From the NCBI GenBank assembly GCA_043803805.1, contig JAZDJP010000135.1, positions 1 to 31,269 on the forward strand: 31,269 bases of DNA, written 5' to 3'. The position numbers and the translations under genes were made by a program. Source of the stretch: JAZDJP01 sp043803805. GTDB lineage: Bacteria > Planctomycetota > JAZDJP01. Of the stretch, positions 15,101 through 22,059 are shown in pieces. Position 1 is the stretch's first letter. Every line of letters starts with the position of its first letter. Under the pieces are notes generated by a model. The model did no database searches. It was not told where the DNA came from and saw only the letters and a list, made by a program, of their open reading frames with translations.

Positions 15101-15204
15101 TGCGCCCCGGCGTGGTGCTGAAAGACGTGACGCTGGAAACACTTTCCCAGGAAGTCGTCATCGGACTCATGGGCGTCAGCCTCATGAACCCGAAGGAACC
15201 CTGA
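12151..15204 (+). CDS. secreted DUF4450-like six-hairpin glycosidase candidate
   Basis: This 1017-residue exported protein has a signal peptide at residues 1-21 (L-L-A-V-V-L-L-L-P, cleavage near A-S-G-G). The region about 40-170 (H-P-D-G-D-A-I-V, N-N-R-P-L-Y, V-I-L-A-G-E-Q-P) resembles the start of DUF4450 proteins. Residues about 270-640 have the Trp/Asp/Glu-rich helical pattern of (alpha/alpha)6 glycoside hydrolases: D-P-D-G-D-G-L-Y-E-S-Y-N-N-T-W-P-S-D-S, G-A-T-P-E-Q-S-A-Y, Y-A-Q-H-V-P-I-E. A C-terminal beta-sandwich follows. The D-G-D-G-L motif is common in such enzymes. Catalytic acids and substrate cannot be named; degradation of a plant or algal polysaccharide is plausible. The DeoR/GlpR gene downstream in the same orientation may regulate it. 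The alternative, that it is a non-catalytic carbohydrate-binding protein, cannot be excluded. Confidence 0.75.
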   Translation: MNACFAPLLAVVLLLPRPASGGETTPNSRTNGNPMTTPTPPNGLIYHPDGDAIVARQGEVWNNRPLYCERRLTVILAGEQPSLNGPMGILYVGIGRGETRILLQQFAEREARYRPGRMEWNMSDPRLPGMKVHLTGTTLADANGFTARLTVEGAQPGDRAAWCVFPQGKGTITPEKNFRLSAPADRWEQWAFADREDLRKAAPDATGTGRVAWIPLSDAQPQFIAATGDELSAIADPAKAFADGLAHAEAVGRRAVVETPDSYLNAAVAASCAAVRGLFVEPCFVHGGSAWRMQVPGWRTMGGATNYGWHDLMQRCLAHWNKQQVKHDDKKTQAEFSANGCQQAGASRFLGTGFLNYPMAPHYEFQTQFFDEAVREWRATADAAYEKLLLPMLELHLERCRECFDPDGDGLYESYNNTWPSDSVWFNGGATPEQSAYMYAGRRAAADMRRRAGDKEAAARHDAEAEKIRAAMNRVLWLTDRGHFASHLEQSGLKRVHTDAWIYAQHVPIEAGVTTPEQAWRAMDYTEWAMERFALPFGGEMRQTSNFVPGMWSVRELYHGDNFAMALGYFLSGQGDDGWKLLRGTMLQTMYGDPSPRAGFSGEDGRSGRVNHRSPGGLSHPNCGIDFNDITTMFVRAVVEGMFGYRPDYPNGVVRVEPAFPSAWGHASIRTPDFSLTFRQNSYRLTLTKPAAVKFRLPVRAAKVKRVLVNGRAVTFRIEPWTGYGALFVETPECAEAEVVLETEGRADPLPVEEKTGAVPGLTLTRLEGDVPRYRVTKIRAGAAPEAPPLAVPAGATWKTLDLSGLFNGDVRKIFQQSYLSPRPNTCSMRIGYDGWSAWTFTHWGIKPPAVKLGRIGEPIATPQGAPFAKLGDEKNIAFTSQWDNWPRSVTAPIGARGDAVWLLVCGSTNPMQGRIANARLRFRYADGAEETLDLIPPFNFWSLCPFGRVDYDYKRDVFALPKTPPPHMQLGENCRAMVYRWNLRPGVVLKDVTLETLSQEVVIGLMGVSLMNPKEP

Positions 15205-15328
15205 CGGTATCGGAACACAAAGCCCCCTCCCGCTGAAACACCTTCGCGATTCCGTCATCCCAAAAAAATCCGTCCGGGCCATTTTTCTGTTGCTTTCTAA
15301 TCGAACATGTGGTATGTTTGAAACGAAC
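15205..15328. promoter_or_regulatory. upstream region of the deoR-type gene with weak promoter
   Basis: TTGCTT (15290-15295) and TATGTT (15313-15318) are separated by 17 bp and could form a weak promoter for the regulator. Nothing else is recognisable before the hairpin at 15329. Confidence 0.3.
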
Positions 15329-15357
15329 AATTTGTTTGGCGCGACGCCAAACAAATT
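15329..15357. repeat. perfect 13-bp inverted repeat, REP/MITE-like
   Basis: AATTTGTTTGGCG, CGA, CGCCAAACAAATT form a perfect 13-bp stem with a three-base loop. It is followed by GC-rich phrases including a GGGGG-CTGGCA-CCCCC hairpin (15395-15410) and C- and T-runs up to 15434. The stem is too regular for a chance feature, has no T-run directly behind it, and lies between a -10/-35 candidate and the regulator start. It could be an interspersed repeat element or an RNA structure in the leader. Confidence 0.6.
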
Positions 15358-15455
15358 ACGGCTCGCCAAGATGAAAGGGCGGGCTCGCACGTGGGGGCTG
15401 GCACCCCCACACCCCCCCCTTACATTTTTTTTCGGGGGCATTCGGAGAAAGAACG

Positions 15456-16244
15456 ATGATTCTTCAGAACGAACGCCAGAATCGGATCCGTCAGCTCCTG
15501 GCGCACACGGGCCGGGTGGACGTGAGCGCTTTGACGCGCCAGCTCAACGTCACCACCATGACCATCCGGCGGGATTTGGCGGCGATGGAAAAAGCGGGGA
15601 TCCTCACCCGCGTGCATGGCGGGTGCATTCCCAAGACCGGTTTCGTGAGAGAGATTCCGTTCGCCGAGAAAAACCAGAAGCGCGTATCGCAGAAACTGGC
15701 CATCGCCCGGGAGGCCGTCCGGCGGCTCTCCCCCAAACAATCGCTTTACCTCGATACGGGCACCACGGCCGTCCAGGTGGCGCGCGCGTTGCCGGCCAAC
15801 CTCAACCTGCGCGTTTTCACCAACAACCTGTCGGTGGCCATGGAACTTTTCGGACGGGCCGGTGTTTCGGTTTTTGTCTACGGCGGGACGCTCGCCGCGA
15901 ACAACCCGGACCTGGTGGGCGACTTCGCGCTTCCGCATATCGCCGGATTCCGGGTGGACACGGCCATTCTGGGCGCGGATGCCCTGGACAGCCGCCGGGG
16001 CGAATTCTACAGCGCCGACATGGCGACCGCCGCGCTCTCCCGCGCCGCCCGGAAGCAGGCCCGCAAAACGTTTGTGCTGGCCGACAGTTCCAAGTTCGGG
16101 CAAAGCGGGCTGGCGGTGGTCGGGCCGCTCGACAAAAGCATCACGCTTTTCACGGACACCGACGCCAGCCGCGAGGACCGCGCCCTTCTTTCAAAAACGC
16201 AGGCCGAAATCGTTTACGTCAAACACACGGAAACCCTTTTATAA
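15456..16244 (+). CDS. DeoR/GlpR-family transcriptional regulator
   Basis: This 262-residue repressor-type regulator has an N-terminal DeoR helix-turn-helix (residues 1-57: R-Q-N-R-I-R-Q-L-L, V-D-V-S-A-L-T-R-Q-L-N-V-T-T-M-T-I-R-R-D-L, R-V-H-G-G). The C-terminal sugar-phosphate isomerase-like sensor domain (about 75-235) has L-D-T-G-T-T, F-T-N-N-L, Y-G-G-T-L and D-S-S-K-F-G. Length and motifs are standard. Members sense phosphorylated sugars and repress catabolic operons. A GGAGAAAG Shine-Dalgarno precedes the ATG. It follows the DUF4450-like gene and is nine bases ahead of an aminotransferase fragment, with which it was probably co-transcribed. Confidence 0.93.
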   Translation: MILQNERQNRIRQLLAHTGRVDVSALTRQLNVTTMTIRRDLAAMEKAGILTRVHGGCIPKTGFVREIPFAEKNQKRVSQKLAIAREAVRRLSPKQSLYLDTGTTAVQVARALPANLNLRVFTNNLSVAMELFGRAGVSVFVYGGTLAANNPDLVGDFALPHIAGFRVDTAILGADALDSRRGEFYSADMATAALSRAARKQARKTFVLADSSKFGQSGLAVVGPLDKSITLFTDTDASREDRALLSKTQAEIVYVKHTETLL

Positions 16245-16253
16245 GGAGCCCCC

Positions 16254-16574
16254 ATGGGCAAGTATAACCCGAAGAAGTACGCCGTTGACCTCGCGAAACA
16301 TCCCCAACTCGTCACCTCCGAAATTCCGGGGCCGAAATCCAAAGAGTACCACGCCCGGTGCACCAAGTATTTCAAAGGGCTGAGCGAACAGGTCAAGCTC
16401 TTCCCCGTCGCCTTCGAGAGCGGCTCGGGCTGCATCCTCACCGATGTGGACGGCAATCGTTATATCGATTTTTCGTCCGGCATCTACGTGACGACGCTCG
16501 GCCACTGCCATCCCAAAGTTTCCGAGGCCGTGCAGAACGTATTCCGGGGACACTCACTAATAATCTTGGTTTGA
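16254..16574 (+). pseudogene. 5' fragment of a class-III PLP aminotransferase gene
   Basis: AAGGAG precedes an ATG nine bases after the regulator stop. The frame encodes the N-terminus of a class-III aminotransferase of the acetylornithine / 4-aminobutyrate type: G-S-G-C-I-L-T-D-V-D-G-N-R-Y-I-D-F-S-S-G-I then G-H-C-H-P-K-V. Family members have about 400-450 residues. Similarity ends after about 96 residues at GTATTCCGGGGACACTCAC (16539-16557), followed by unrelated bases and a stop. The PLP lysine and all of the large domain are missing, so no active enzyme can be made. It is a recent-looking truncation, because the remaining part shows no frameshifts. Confidence 0.85.
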
Positions 16575-16601
16575 CGTTGTATCCTGGCGTCTCCTTTTGA
16601 A
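16541..16601. repeat. ATTCCGGGGACACTCAC junction motif at the aminotransferase break
   Basis: The aminotransferase frame meets ATTCCGGGGACACTCAC here and is lost. Only about 45 bp of non-coding sequence separate it from the convergent GH123-like gene. The motif is shared with the DUF2148 break (11916-11934, reverse orientation) and with the inverted repeat at 842-950. Confidence 0.6.
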
Positions 16602-19244
16602 CTATTTTCCGCCGGTGACCTTGTTCACCGCGGCCGCCGCCGCGAAGAGCCTGGCGGCGCGATCCTGCGCCGATGCCGAGTACCACTGCCACCCGGTTTC
16701 GCTCCACGAGGATCCGTCGCGGCCCCAGACAATGGCCATGGCCCGTTCGTCAAGCACGTCCTGGAATTTCTTCGCCGTCGCCGCGTCCAGATTGCCGCCG
16801 GAGATGGCCTTTTCGATGAAGATGCGCGCCTCGGATTCTTCGATGCCCTCGCGCATGGCCTCAAAACGCGCCGACGAAATGGCGCCCTCCGGGCCGCGCG
16901 ACAGGATGTAATACGCCGACCACTGGAGATTGACGGCGTGATCGCCCTTTTTGCCGTAGAGCTTGTGATACGCGGCGTTCGAATCCGTCTTGCCGCCCAT
17001 GACATGCCAGAAGTCCGCGCCCAGCCTCCCGACGCCGCGTAATCCAAGCCCGCGCAGGGGGCCGCCGGGGAAATTGGCAACCTTGCCGGGCGACGTGAGC
17101 GCCGCCTCCATCACCACGCGATACGTCGCCAGCGGCGTATTCAGATGGAGGCTGTTCCCGACAATCGAACACCCGTACCGTGGGAAGGCGGTGTACATGT
17201 TGGGATTCTTCCAGCCGTAGACACGGCTGTCGCCGTGTTCCGGTTTTTTGTAGGGATTCGGCGTGCAGGAAATCCCCCAAACGTGGGCGAGAAAACCGAC
17301 ATCCACGTCGCCCACTTTTGTGGTGAACGGATGGCAGGCCACCGCCCACCGCGCGTCCGGCGCGACCTGCTTCAAAGCGTCCACCGCATCCTTCCGGGGC
17401 CGCATGTCGGTACAGACACCCACCATCATGGATTTCTCGATGCCGTGCTTCTTCAGAATCTCGCGGATGCCGTCCACCGCCGGCCTCAGAAAATCCACAA
17501 CCTTGGGATCGCTCCACGCCGGGCCGATGACCTCCGTCAAATTGCCCGTCGCCGGATCAACCTGCGTAAAGGGAAATCCCGTGTTCTTGACATCCACCGA
17601 ACTTCCGTCCATGTAAACCCCGCCCGTTTCGGAATGCCAGACGTTCAAAACCACCACCGGAACTTTCCCGAGGCGCTTCACCGCCATGGCGATGTACTTC
17701 TCGGCAATGCTCAAGTCCGGCACCCAGCCGTCGCCTTTTTTGATCCAGCGCACCATGCCGTGCTTGTTGCCGAAATCCGTCTGCCGCACAAGCGAAACGT
17801 AAACCGCTTTACACCCCAGCAATCCCATCATCTCGAACGAACGGTCGATCGCCTTCCAATGCCTCTCCGACCACATCGGCGTTTTGTACGCCTCCGCCAG
17901 AGTCTCGGGCGATTGAACCAGATCCAGGAAGGAAGCGAACTCCTTCGTATCTGGAACTGCCCAGTCGGCAACCGAAAGATGAACGGGCACCTCGATGCTC
18001 TTGGGACCGCTTAACGTGAGTTTGCCCGTGTAGTTGCCCGGCCTGGCGTCTTTGGGAACATTCACCGTCACCCACACCGGCTGAACGGATCCGTTTTTCC
18101 CCTTGGGCGCTTCCGCGGGAGGCGTTTCGAGCAAGCCATCGAAGAAACCCTCGCCGTCCGGGCCGTCCGGAAGCGCGTAACGAACCTGCACCGCCGAGGC
18201 CGGAATGACACCACCCTTTTCGCCGGCGAGCTCCGACATCTGCCCTTTGACGCCGGAAAGCGCGCCGCTCGAACTCACCACCACCTGCCCGGAAAAAGCG
18301 CCGTTTCGCGCTCCGGCAATCACAATGGGACGCACGGCCATTTCCGCCTCTCCCCAATCCTCCGCGCGGATTTTCTGCAGGAGGCTGGCCGTCCACACTT
18401 GCACGCCGGCCGGCCGGACCGCGGCGGAAGCCGCTCCGCCGCCGGAGAGGTTCAAACCATCAAAACCGATGGGATACCACTCCGCGAAAGCCCATCCGCC
18501 TTTGCTGGGCACCATGAATTGAATCTCGTTCACGGGCGCGCGATGAATTTCCACCGCCAAAACATTCCTGCCCTTTTTCAATGCCGAAGCGGGAATGACG
18601 GCCGACAAATTTCGCAAACGCTTCTTGAAGATGTCGCCGTGCTTGGCTTCGTCGAAACTCCGGGTCAGCATTTTCCCGTCGGGATCCAGCCACGCCTCGT
18701 TGGGATAGGCGTCGGCCGGCGTATCCGCCGTCACCTTCCCCGCGGGCATTCCCACACGCGTGATCTCCTTGCCGTTGACGTAAACCACCACACCTCCGCT
18801 CACCGCCATGTCCAGCTTCATATCGCCGGCCGGATGGGGAACGTCGAAACTCCCGCGCAGACAAATCATGGCCAGCGTCTGGGACAAGTGCCCGTCTCCC
18901 CGCATCCGCAATTCCCCGAAGGGCCCGCGTTCCCGGCCCCAGGCGCTGTCGTCAAAGTCCGCCGCCATCCAGCCCTCGGGCGGCGGAGAACTGCGGTCCA
19001 CCTGCGCCTCCTCCATGAATTTTTTCTTGTCGCTGAACCTTCCGTACTTCACCTCGCCGGAGGCGAGCTTCACCTGCTGGGTGCACCAATACATCCGGCA
19101 CCGCCAGAAGCTTTTTGTATCCAGAACCGCGGAGCCGGACGGCTCGGCCGCGGAGAGAACGCTCACCGCCGCCACGCCACCAACGCCCAACACGAACGCT
19201 GCCGTCCACCACGTTTTCATCCCGACCTTCAACCATCGCCTCAT
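16602..19244 (-). CDS. secreted GH123/DUF4091-like protein (paralog 1)
   Basis: This 880-residue exported protein has an AGGAGGAG Shine-Dalgarno before ATG 19244. The signal peptide is M-R-R-W-L-K then a hydrophobic helix to about residue 30. Residues about 40-240 form a galactose-binding-like jelly roll (V-V-V-Y-V-N-G-K-E-I-T-R-V, L-K-K-G-R-N-V-L-A-V-E-I-H-R-A). Residues about 280-400 are a beta-sandwich ending P-K-D-A-R-P-G-N-Y-T-G-K-L-T-L. Residues about 410-880 are a barrel-like domain with P-D-T-K-E-F, M-V-R-W-I-K, A-L-K-Q-V-A-P-D-A-R-W and E-A-M-R-E-G-I-E-E-S-E-A-R. This layout is typical of the GH123/DUF4091 'glycoside hydrolase domain-containing' proteins of PVC bacteria. GH123 founders are N-acetylgalactosaminidases, but activity here is unproven. 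It is closely related in layout to the gene at 26459-29155. Confidence 0.75.
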   Translation of the reverse strand: MRRWLKVGMKTWWTAAFVLGVGGVAAVSVLSAAEPSGSAVLDTKSFWRCRMYWCTQQVKLASGEVKYGRFSDKKKFMEEAQVDRSSPPPEGWMAADFDDSAWGRERGPFGELRMRGDGHLSQTLAMICLRGSFDVPHPAGDMKLDMAVSGGVVVYVNGKEITRVGMPAGKVTADTPADAYPNEAWLDPDGKMLTRSFDEAKHGDIFKKRLRNLSAVIPASALKKGRNVLAVEIHRAPVNEIQFMVPSKGGWAFAEWYPIGFDGLNLSGGGAASAAVRPAGVQVWTASLLQKIRAEDWGEAEMAVRPIVIAGARNGAFSGQVVVSSSGALSGVKGQMSELAGEKGGVIPASAVQVRYALPDGPDGEGFFDGLLETPPAEAPKGKNGSVQPVWVTVNVPKDARPGNYTGKLTLSGPKSIEVPVHLSVADWAVPDTKEFASFLDLVQSPETLAEAYKTPMWSERHWKAIDRSFEMMGLLGCKAVYVSLVRQTDFGNKHGMVRWIKKGDGWVPDLSIAEKYIAMAVKRLGKVPVVVLNVWHSETGGVYMDGSSVDVKNTGFPFTQVDPATGNLTEVIGPAWSDPKVVDFLRPAVDGIREILKKHGIEKSMMVGVCTDMRPRKDAVDALKQVAPDARWAVACHPFTTKVGDVDVGFLAHVWGISCTPNPYKKPEHGDSRVYGWKNPNMYTAFPRYGCSIVGNSLHLNTPLATYRVVMEAALTSPGKVANFPGGPLRGLGLRGVGRLGADFWHVMGGKTDSNAAYHKLYGKKGDHAVNLQWSAYYILSRGPEGAISSARFEAMREGIEESEARIFIEKAISGGNLDAATAKKFQDVLDERAMAIVWGRDGSSWSETGWQWYSASAQDRAARLFAAAAAVNKVTGGK

Positions 19245-19351
19245 GCTCTCCTCCTTGAAAATAAATCGGTTTAAAGCCGCTCCATTGTAATAACTCCACC
19301 TTCACCGTTCTCTCGAAAAAAACCGCGATTTTTGGATTGGCGCCTCTCATA

Positions 19352-19380
19352 TGGACGCCCGCCCTTGCGGGGATTACAAT
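19352..19380 (+). promoter_or_regulatory. promoter of the histidine kinase operon, near-leaderless
   Basis: TGGACG (19352-19357), a 17-bp spacer and TACAAT (19375-19380) predict transcription starting within about two bases of the kinase ATG at 19389. No Shine-Dalgarno is present. The divergent GH123-like gene lies on the other side, with its own ATTACAAT (19280s, reverse strand). Confidence 0.45.
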
Positions 19381-19388
19381 GACCGCCC

Positions 19389-20117
19389 ATGGCCGATCCC
19401 AAGGGAAATCAGCGGCTCGAATTCCTGGGGCAGCTCGCGGGAGGGCTGGCCCACGAAATCAAGAATCCGCTGTCCACCCTCAACATCAACCTCCAGCTTC
19501 TCCGGGAGAGCTGGAAGAACGCGAAAGAGCCCCGGGAGGTGCGCACCCTCAAGAAGGTGGAAATCCTCCTCAAGGAGGTCCGGCGCCTCGAGGAGATCGT
19601 GAACGATTTTCTCCGCTACGCGCGCGGCGGGGACCTGACGCTCGCCCCGGCGGACGTGAACGCCGTCGTCGAGGAGGTGGTGGCCTTCATCGCCCCGCGC
19701 GCGGTAAATGCCAGAATCTCCCTCTTGAAGAGCACGGCCCCCGGCCTGCCGGCGTATCGCCTGGACCGCGACAAGTTCAAACAGGCCCTTCTGAATCTGA
19801 TCCTGAACGGCATCGAGGCCATGCCGACGGGGGGGGAACTCATGATCAGGACCTACCCCGGGGAGAACGGCGCCGTGGTGGTGGAGATCATTGACACCGG
19901 GGAGGGCATCGCCCCCGACCGGCGGGCCAAGATCTTCCGGGCCTATTTCTCGACGAAAAAAGGGGGGACGGGACTGGGGCTGGCGACGACAAAACGCATC
20001 ATCGAAGAGCACGACGGGACCATCGAATTCCACAGCGAGATGGGAAAGGGGACGAGTTTCAAGATCACGCTGCCAATCAAGGCAGGGGTGGGGTTGAAAC
20101 CCGCCCCTGCATCATGA
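19389..20117 (+). CDS. soluble NtrB-type sensor histidine kinase
   Basis: This 242-residue kinase consists only of the transmitter. The HisKA helix has A-H-E-I-K-N-P-L-S with phospho-acceptor His22, followed by HATPase_c with N-L-I-L-N-G-I-E-A-M (N box), D-T-G-E-G-I-A (G1), Y-F-S-T-K-K-G-G-T-G-L-G-L-A (F and G2). There is no transmembrane helix, PAS or other input domain; the protein begins about 20 residues before the phospho-His. It must therefore get its signal from a partner protein or cytoplasmic ligand. Its gene is 22 bp upstream of an NtrC-type regulator, the cognate target. First gene of a five-gene unit. Confidence 0.93.
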   Translation: MADPKGNQRLEFLGQLAGGLAHEIKNPLSTLNINLQLLRESWKNAKEPREVRTLKKVEILLKEVRRLEEIVNDFLRYARGGDLTLAPADVNAVVEEVVAFIAPRAVNARISLLKSTAPGLPAYRLDRDKFKQALLNLILNGIEAMPTGGELMIRTYPGENGAVVVEIIDTGEGIAPDRRAKIFRAYFSTKKGGTGLGLATTKRIIEEHDGTIEFHSEMGKGTSFKITLPIKAGVGLKPAPAS

Positions 20118-20139
20118 TCGGCATTAACAGGGAGTTTCC

Positions 20140-21504
20140 GTGTCCGACGAGAAAGCACACATCCTGGTGATTGATGACGAGCCCGCCCACGCGGAGGCGA
20201 TGGCGGAGGGGCTGGAGCGCTCGGGGTACGCCATGGCCACCGCCACCGGCGGCACCGAGGCGCTTGAACGCCTCGAGAAGGAGGACTTCGATGTCGTCGT
20301 GACCGATCTGGTCCTGAAGGAAGGGGACGGGATGGCGGTGCTCCGCGAGGCCAAGAAACGCGATCCGGCCATCGAGGTCATCCTGGTCACGGCCCATGGC
20401 ACGGTTGAGACGGCGGTCCGCGCCATGCAGGAGGGCGCCGCGACCTACCTCACCAAACCCATCAATCTCGACGAGCTCCGCACCGTCGTCGCGAAGGTCA
20501 TCGAGAAGCAGTCGCTCGTGCGGACCAACGAGGAACTCCGGCGGGAACTCGACCGCCGGTACGACTTCCCGGGCATCATCGGGAACACCCCGGCCATGCA
20601 ACGGTCCTTCGATATCATCCACCAGGTGGCCGGCACGAACGCGTCCATATTGATCACCGGCGAGAGCGGCACGGGGAAGGAACTCATCGCCCGGGCCATT
20701 CACCTTCACAGCAAGCGGAAGAACTTCCCCTTCGTCCCCTTGAATTGCGCCGCGCTCTCGGAAGGCGTTCTCGAGAGCGAACTCTTCGGCCACGTGAAAG
20801 GATCCTTTACCGGGGCGGCGCTGGACCGCAAGGGCCGTTTCGAGCACGCCAACCGCGGCACCCTCTTCCTCGACGAGGTGGGGGATATGCCGCTGGCCAC
20901 CCAGGTGAAATTCCTGCGGGTCCTGGAGGACGGGGAAGTGATGAAGGTGGGGAGCAACACGGCCGTCACGGTGGACATCCGCCTCATCGCCGCCACGAAC
21001 CAGGATCTCGAGGCGGCCATACGGGCCGGAAAATTCCGCGAAGATCTTTACTTCCGGTTGAAAGTGGTGACGATCCCGATGTCCCCGCTGCGGGAACGCC
21101 GCGGAGACATCCCCTTTCTGGTGGATCATTTCGTCCGGGAATTCGCCAAGGCCCACGAAAAGATCATCGAGGGCGTCTCCCCGGCCGTCCGGAAACTCTT
21201 CAACGAATATCCCTGGCCGGGGAACGTCCGCGAACTCAAGAACACGGTGGAAAGCATGGTGCTCCTCACGAAGGACGCGATCCTTGACAAGGATGACATC
21301 CCGAACGAAATTCTTTCCCGCCCGCCCTCAAAGGAGGAAAGTCTGGGGGCGCTCGCGGGGATTTCGCTCGCGGAGGCGGAAAAGCACCTCATCCGGAGCA
21401 CGCTGGCCCTGGTGAACGGAAAACGGGCCGAGGCGGCGAAGATGCTCGGGATCGGGGAAAGGACGCTGTATCGGAAGATCAAGGAATATGATGTAAAAGA
21501 GTAG
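20140..21504 (+). CDS. NtrC-family sigma-54-dependent response regulator
   Basis: This 454-residue activator has three parts. The receiver domain (1-120) has D-D-E at 12-14, phospho-acceptor D56 in V-T-D-L-V, and T-K-P near 105. The AAA+ domain (about 145-380) has G-E-S-G-T-G-K-E (Walker A), F-G-H-V-K-G-S-F-T-G-A, G-T-L-F-L-D-E-V-G (Walker B) and R-E-D-L-Y-F-R-L (Arg finger). The C-terminal Fis-type HTH is L-N-G-K-R-A-E-A-A-K-M-L-G-I-G-E-R-T-L-Y-R-K-I. The sigma-54 contact loop reads GSFTGA instead of GAFTGA. It starts at a GTG with AGGGAG upstream. It activates sigma-54 promoters after phosphorylation by the kinase encoded just before; its targets are unknown. Confidence 0.95.
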   Translation: MSDEKAHILVIDDEPAHAEAMAEGLERSGYAMATATGGTEALERLEKEDFDVVVTDLVLKEGDGMAVLREAKKRDPAIEVILVTAHGTVETAVRAMQEGAATYLTKPINLDELRTVVAKVIEKQSLVRTNEELRRELDRRYDFPGIIGNTPAMQRSFDIIHQVAGTNASILITGESGTGKELIARAIHLHSKRKNFPFVPLNCAALSEGVLESELFGHVKGSFTGAALDRKGRFEHANRGTLFLDEVGDMPLATQVKFLRVLEDGEVMKVGSNTAVTVDIRLIAATNQDLEAAIRAGKFREDLYFRLKVVTIPMSPLRERRGDIPFLVDHFVREFAKAHEKIIEGVSPAVRKLFNEYPWPGNVRELKNTVESMVLLTKDAILDKDDIPNEILSRPPSKEESLGALAGISLAEAEKHLIRSTLALVNGKRAEAAKMLGIGERTLYRKIKEYDVKE

Positions 21505-21507
21505 AGA

Positions 21508-22056
21508 ATGACGATCATGTCTGATTTGACTTCCCTTTCAGCATCCACCGAAAAAGGCGTTCTTGTGGCGTTCTTCGATCTGGCCGGATTCGCCCGGTAT
21601 GCCCGCGGTCGCGCCGGCCACGAGGTGTTCGACACCATGTCCGCCTGGTTCGAGCGGGCGGGGGACCTGGTGGGCGCGGGCGGCGGGAAAATCCTGAAGT
21701 GCATGGGAGACGCAGCGCTGGCCGTGTTCCCGGAGGAATCGGTCGCGGCCGGCGTCGAGGCGCTCCTGGCGGTGAAAGAGGACGGGGAGAAATGGTTCGC
21801 CGCGCGGGGGGTCTCCGTGCGAGTCACCGTGAAGTGCCATTTCGGTCCCGTGACGTGCGGGCCCGTCGGGCCGAAGGGCGACAAACGGCCGGACGTGTAC
21901 GGGGAGACGGTGAACACGGCGGCGGTGCTCAAATCCAACGGATTCGCGATGACCCCGGCCGTCTTCCGGAAACTCCCCGAGTCCGCGCGGAAACGTTTCA
22001 AGAAGCACACCCCGCCGGTGACGTATATCCCGGTGGAGGAATCGCATGCGGGGTGA
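21508..22056 (+). CDS. class III nucleotide cyclase domain protein, probably catalytically impaired
   Basis: This 182-residue stand-alone CHD (adenylate/guanylate cyclase) domain has metal aspartates D24 (F-F-D-L-A-G-F) and D68 (K-C-M-G-D). The adenine-type residues are K64 and D129 (D-V-Y-G-E-T-V-N), and N136 is in place. The transition-state arginine, expected four residues after N136 in the N-x-A-A-R motif, is valine (V140). The gene begins three bases after the response regulator stop, so it is translationally coupled. It either binds ATP without cyclising it, works in a heterodimer, or has very low activity. No regulatory domain or membrane segment is present. Start is the first ATG (21508); a second in-frame ATG follows at codon 4. 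Confidence 0.85.
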   Translation: MTIMSDLTSLSASTEKGVLVAFFDLAGFARYARGRAGHEVFDTMSAWFERAGDLVGAGGGKILKCMGDAALAVFPEESVAAGVEALLAVKEDGEKWFAARGVSVRVTVKCHFGPVTCGPVGPKGDKRPDVYGETVNTAAVLKSNGFAMTPAVFRKLPESARKRFKKHTPPVTYIPVEESHAG

Positions 22057-22059
22057 GTC

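Noticed and set aside
15395..15420. Sigma-54 promoter (TGGCAC) before the deoR-type gene
   Set aside because: TGGCAC is present but the required GC element at the correct spacing (TTGCA type) is absent; C-runs follow instead.
12688..15441. Very long open frame on the minus strand opposite the DUF4450-like gene
   Set aside because: It mirrors the plus-strand gene in a high-GC region, has no ribosome binding site, signal peptide or family motif, and its composition (His/Arg/Val-rich) is typical of an antisense shadow.
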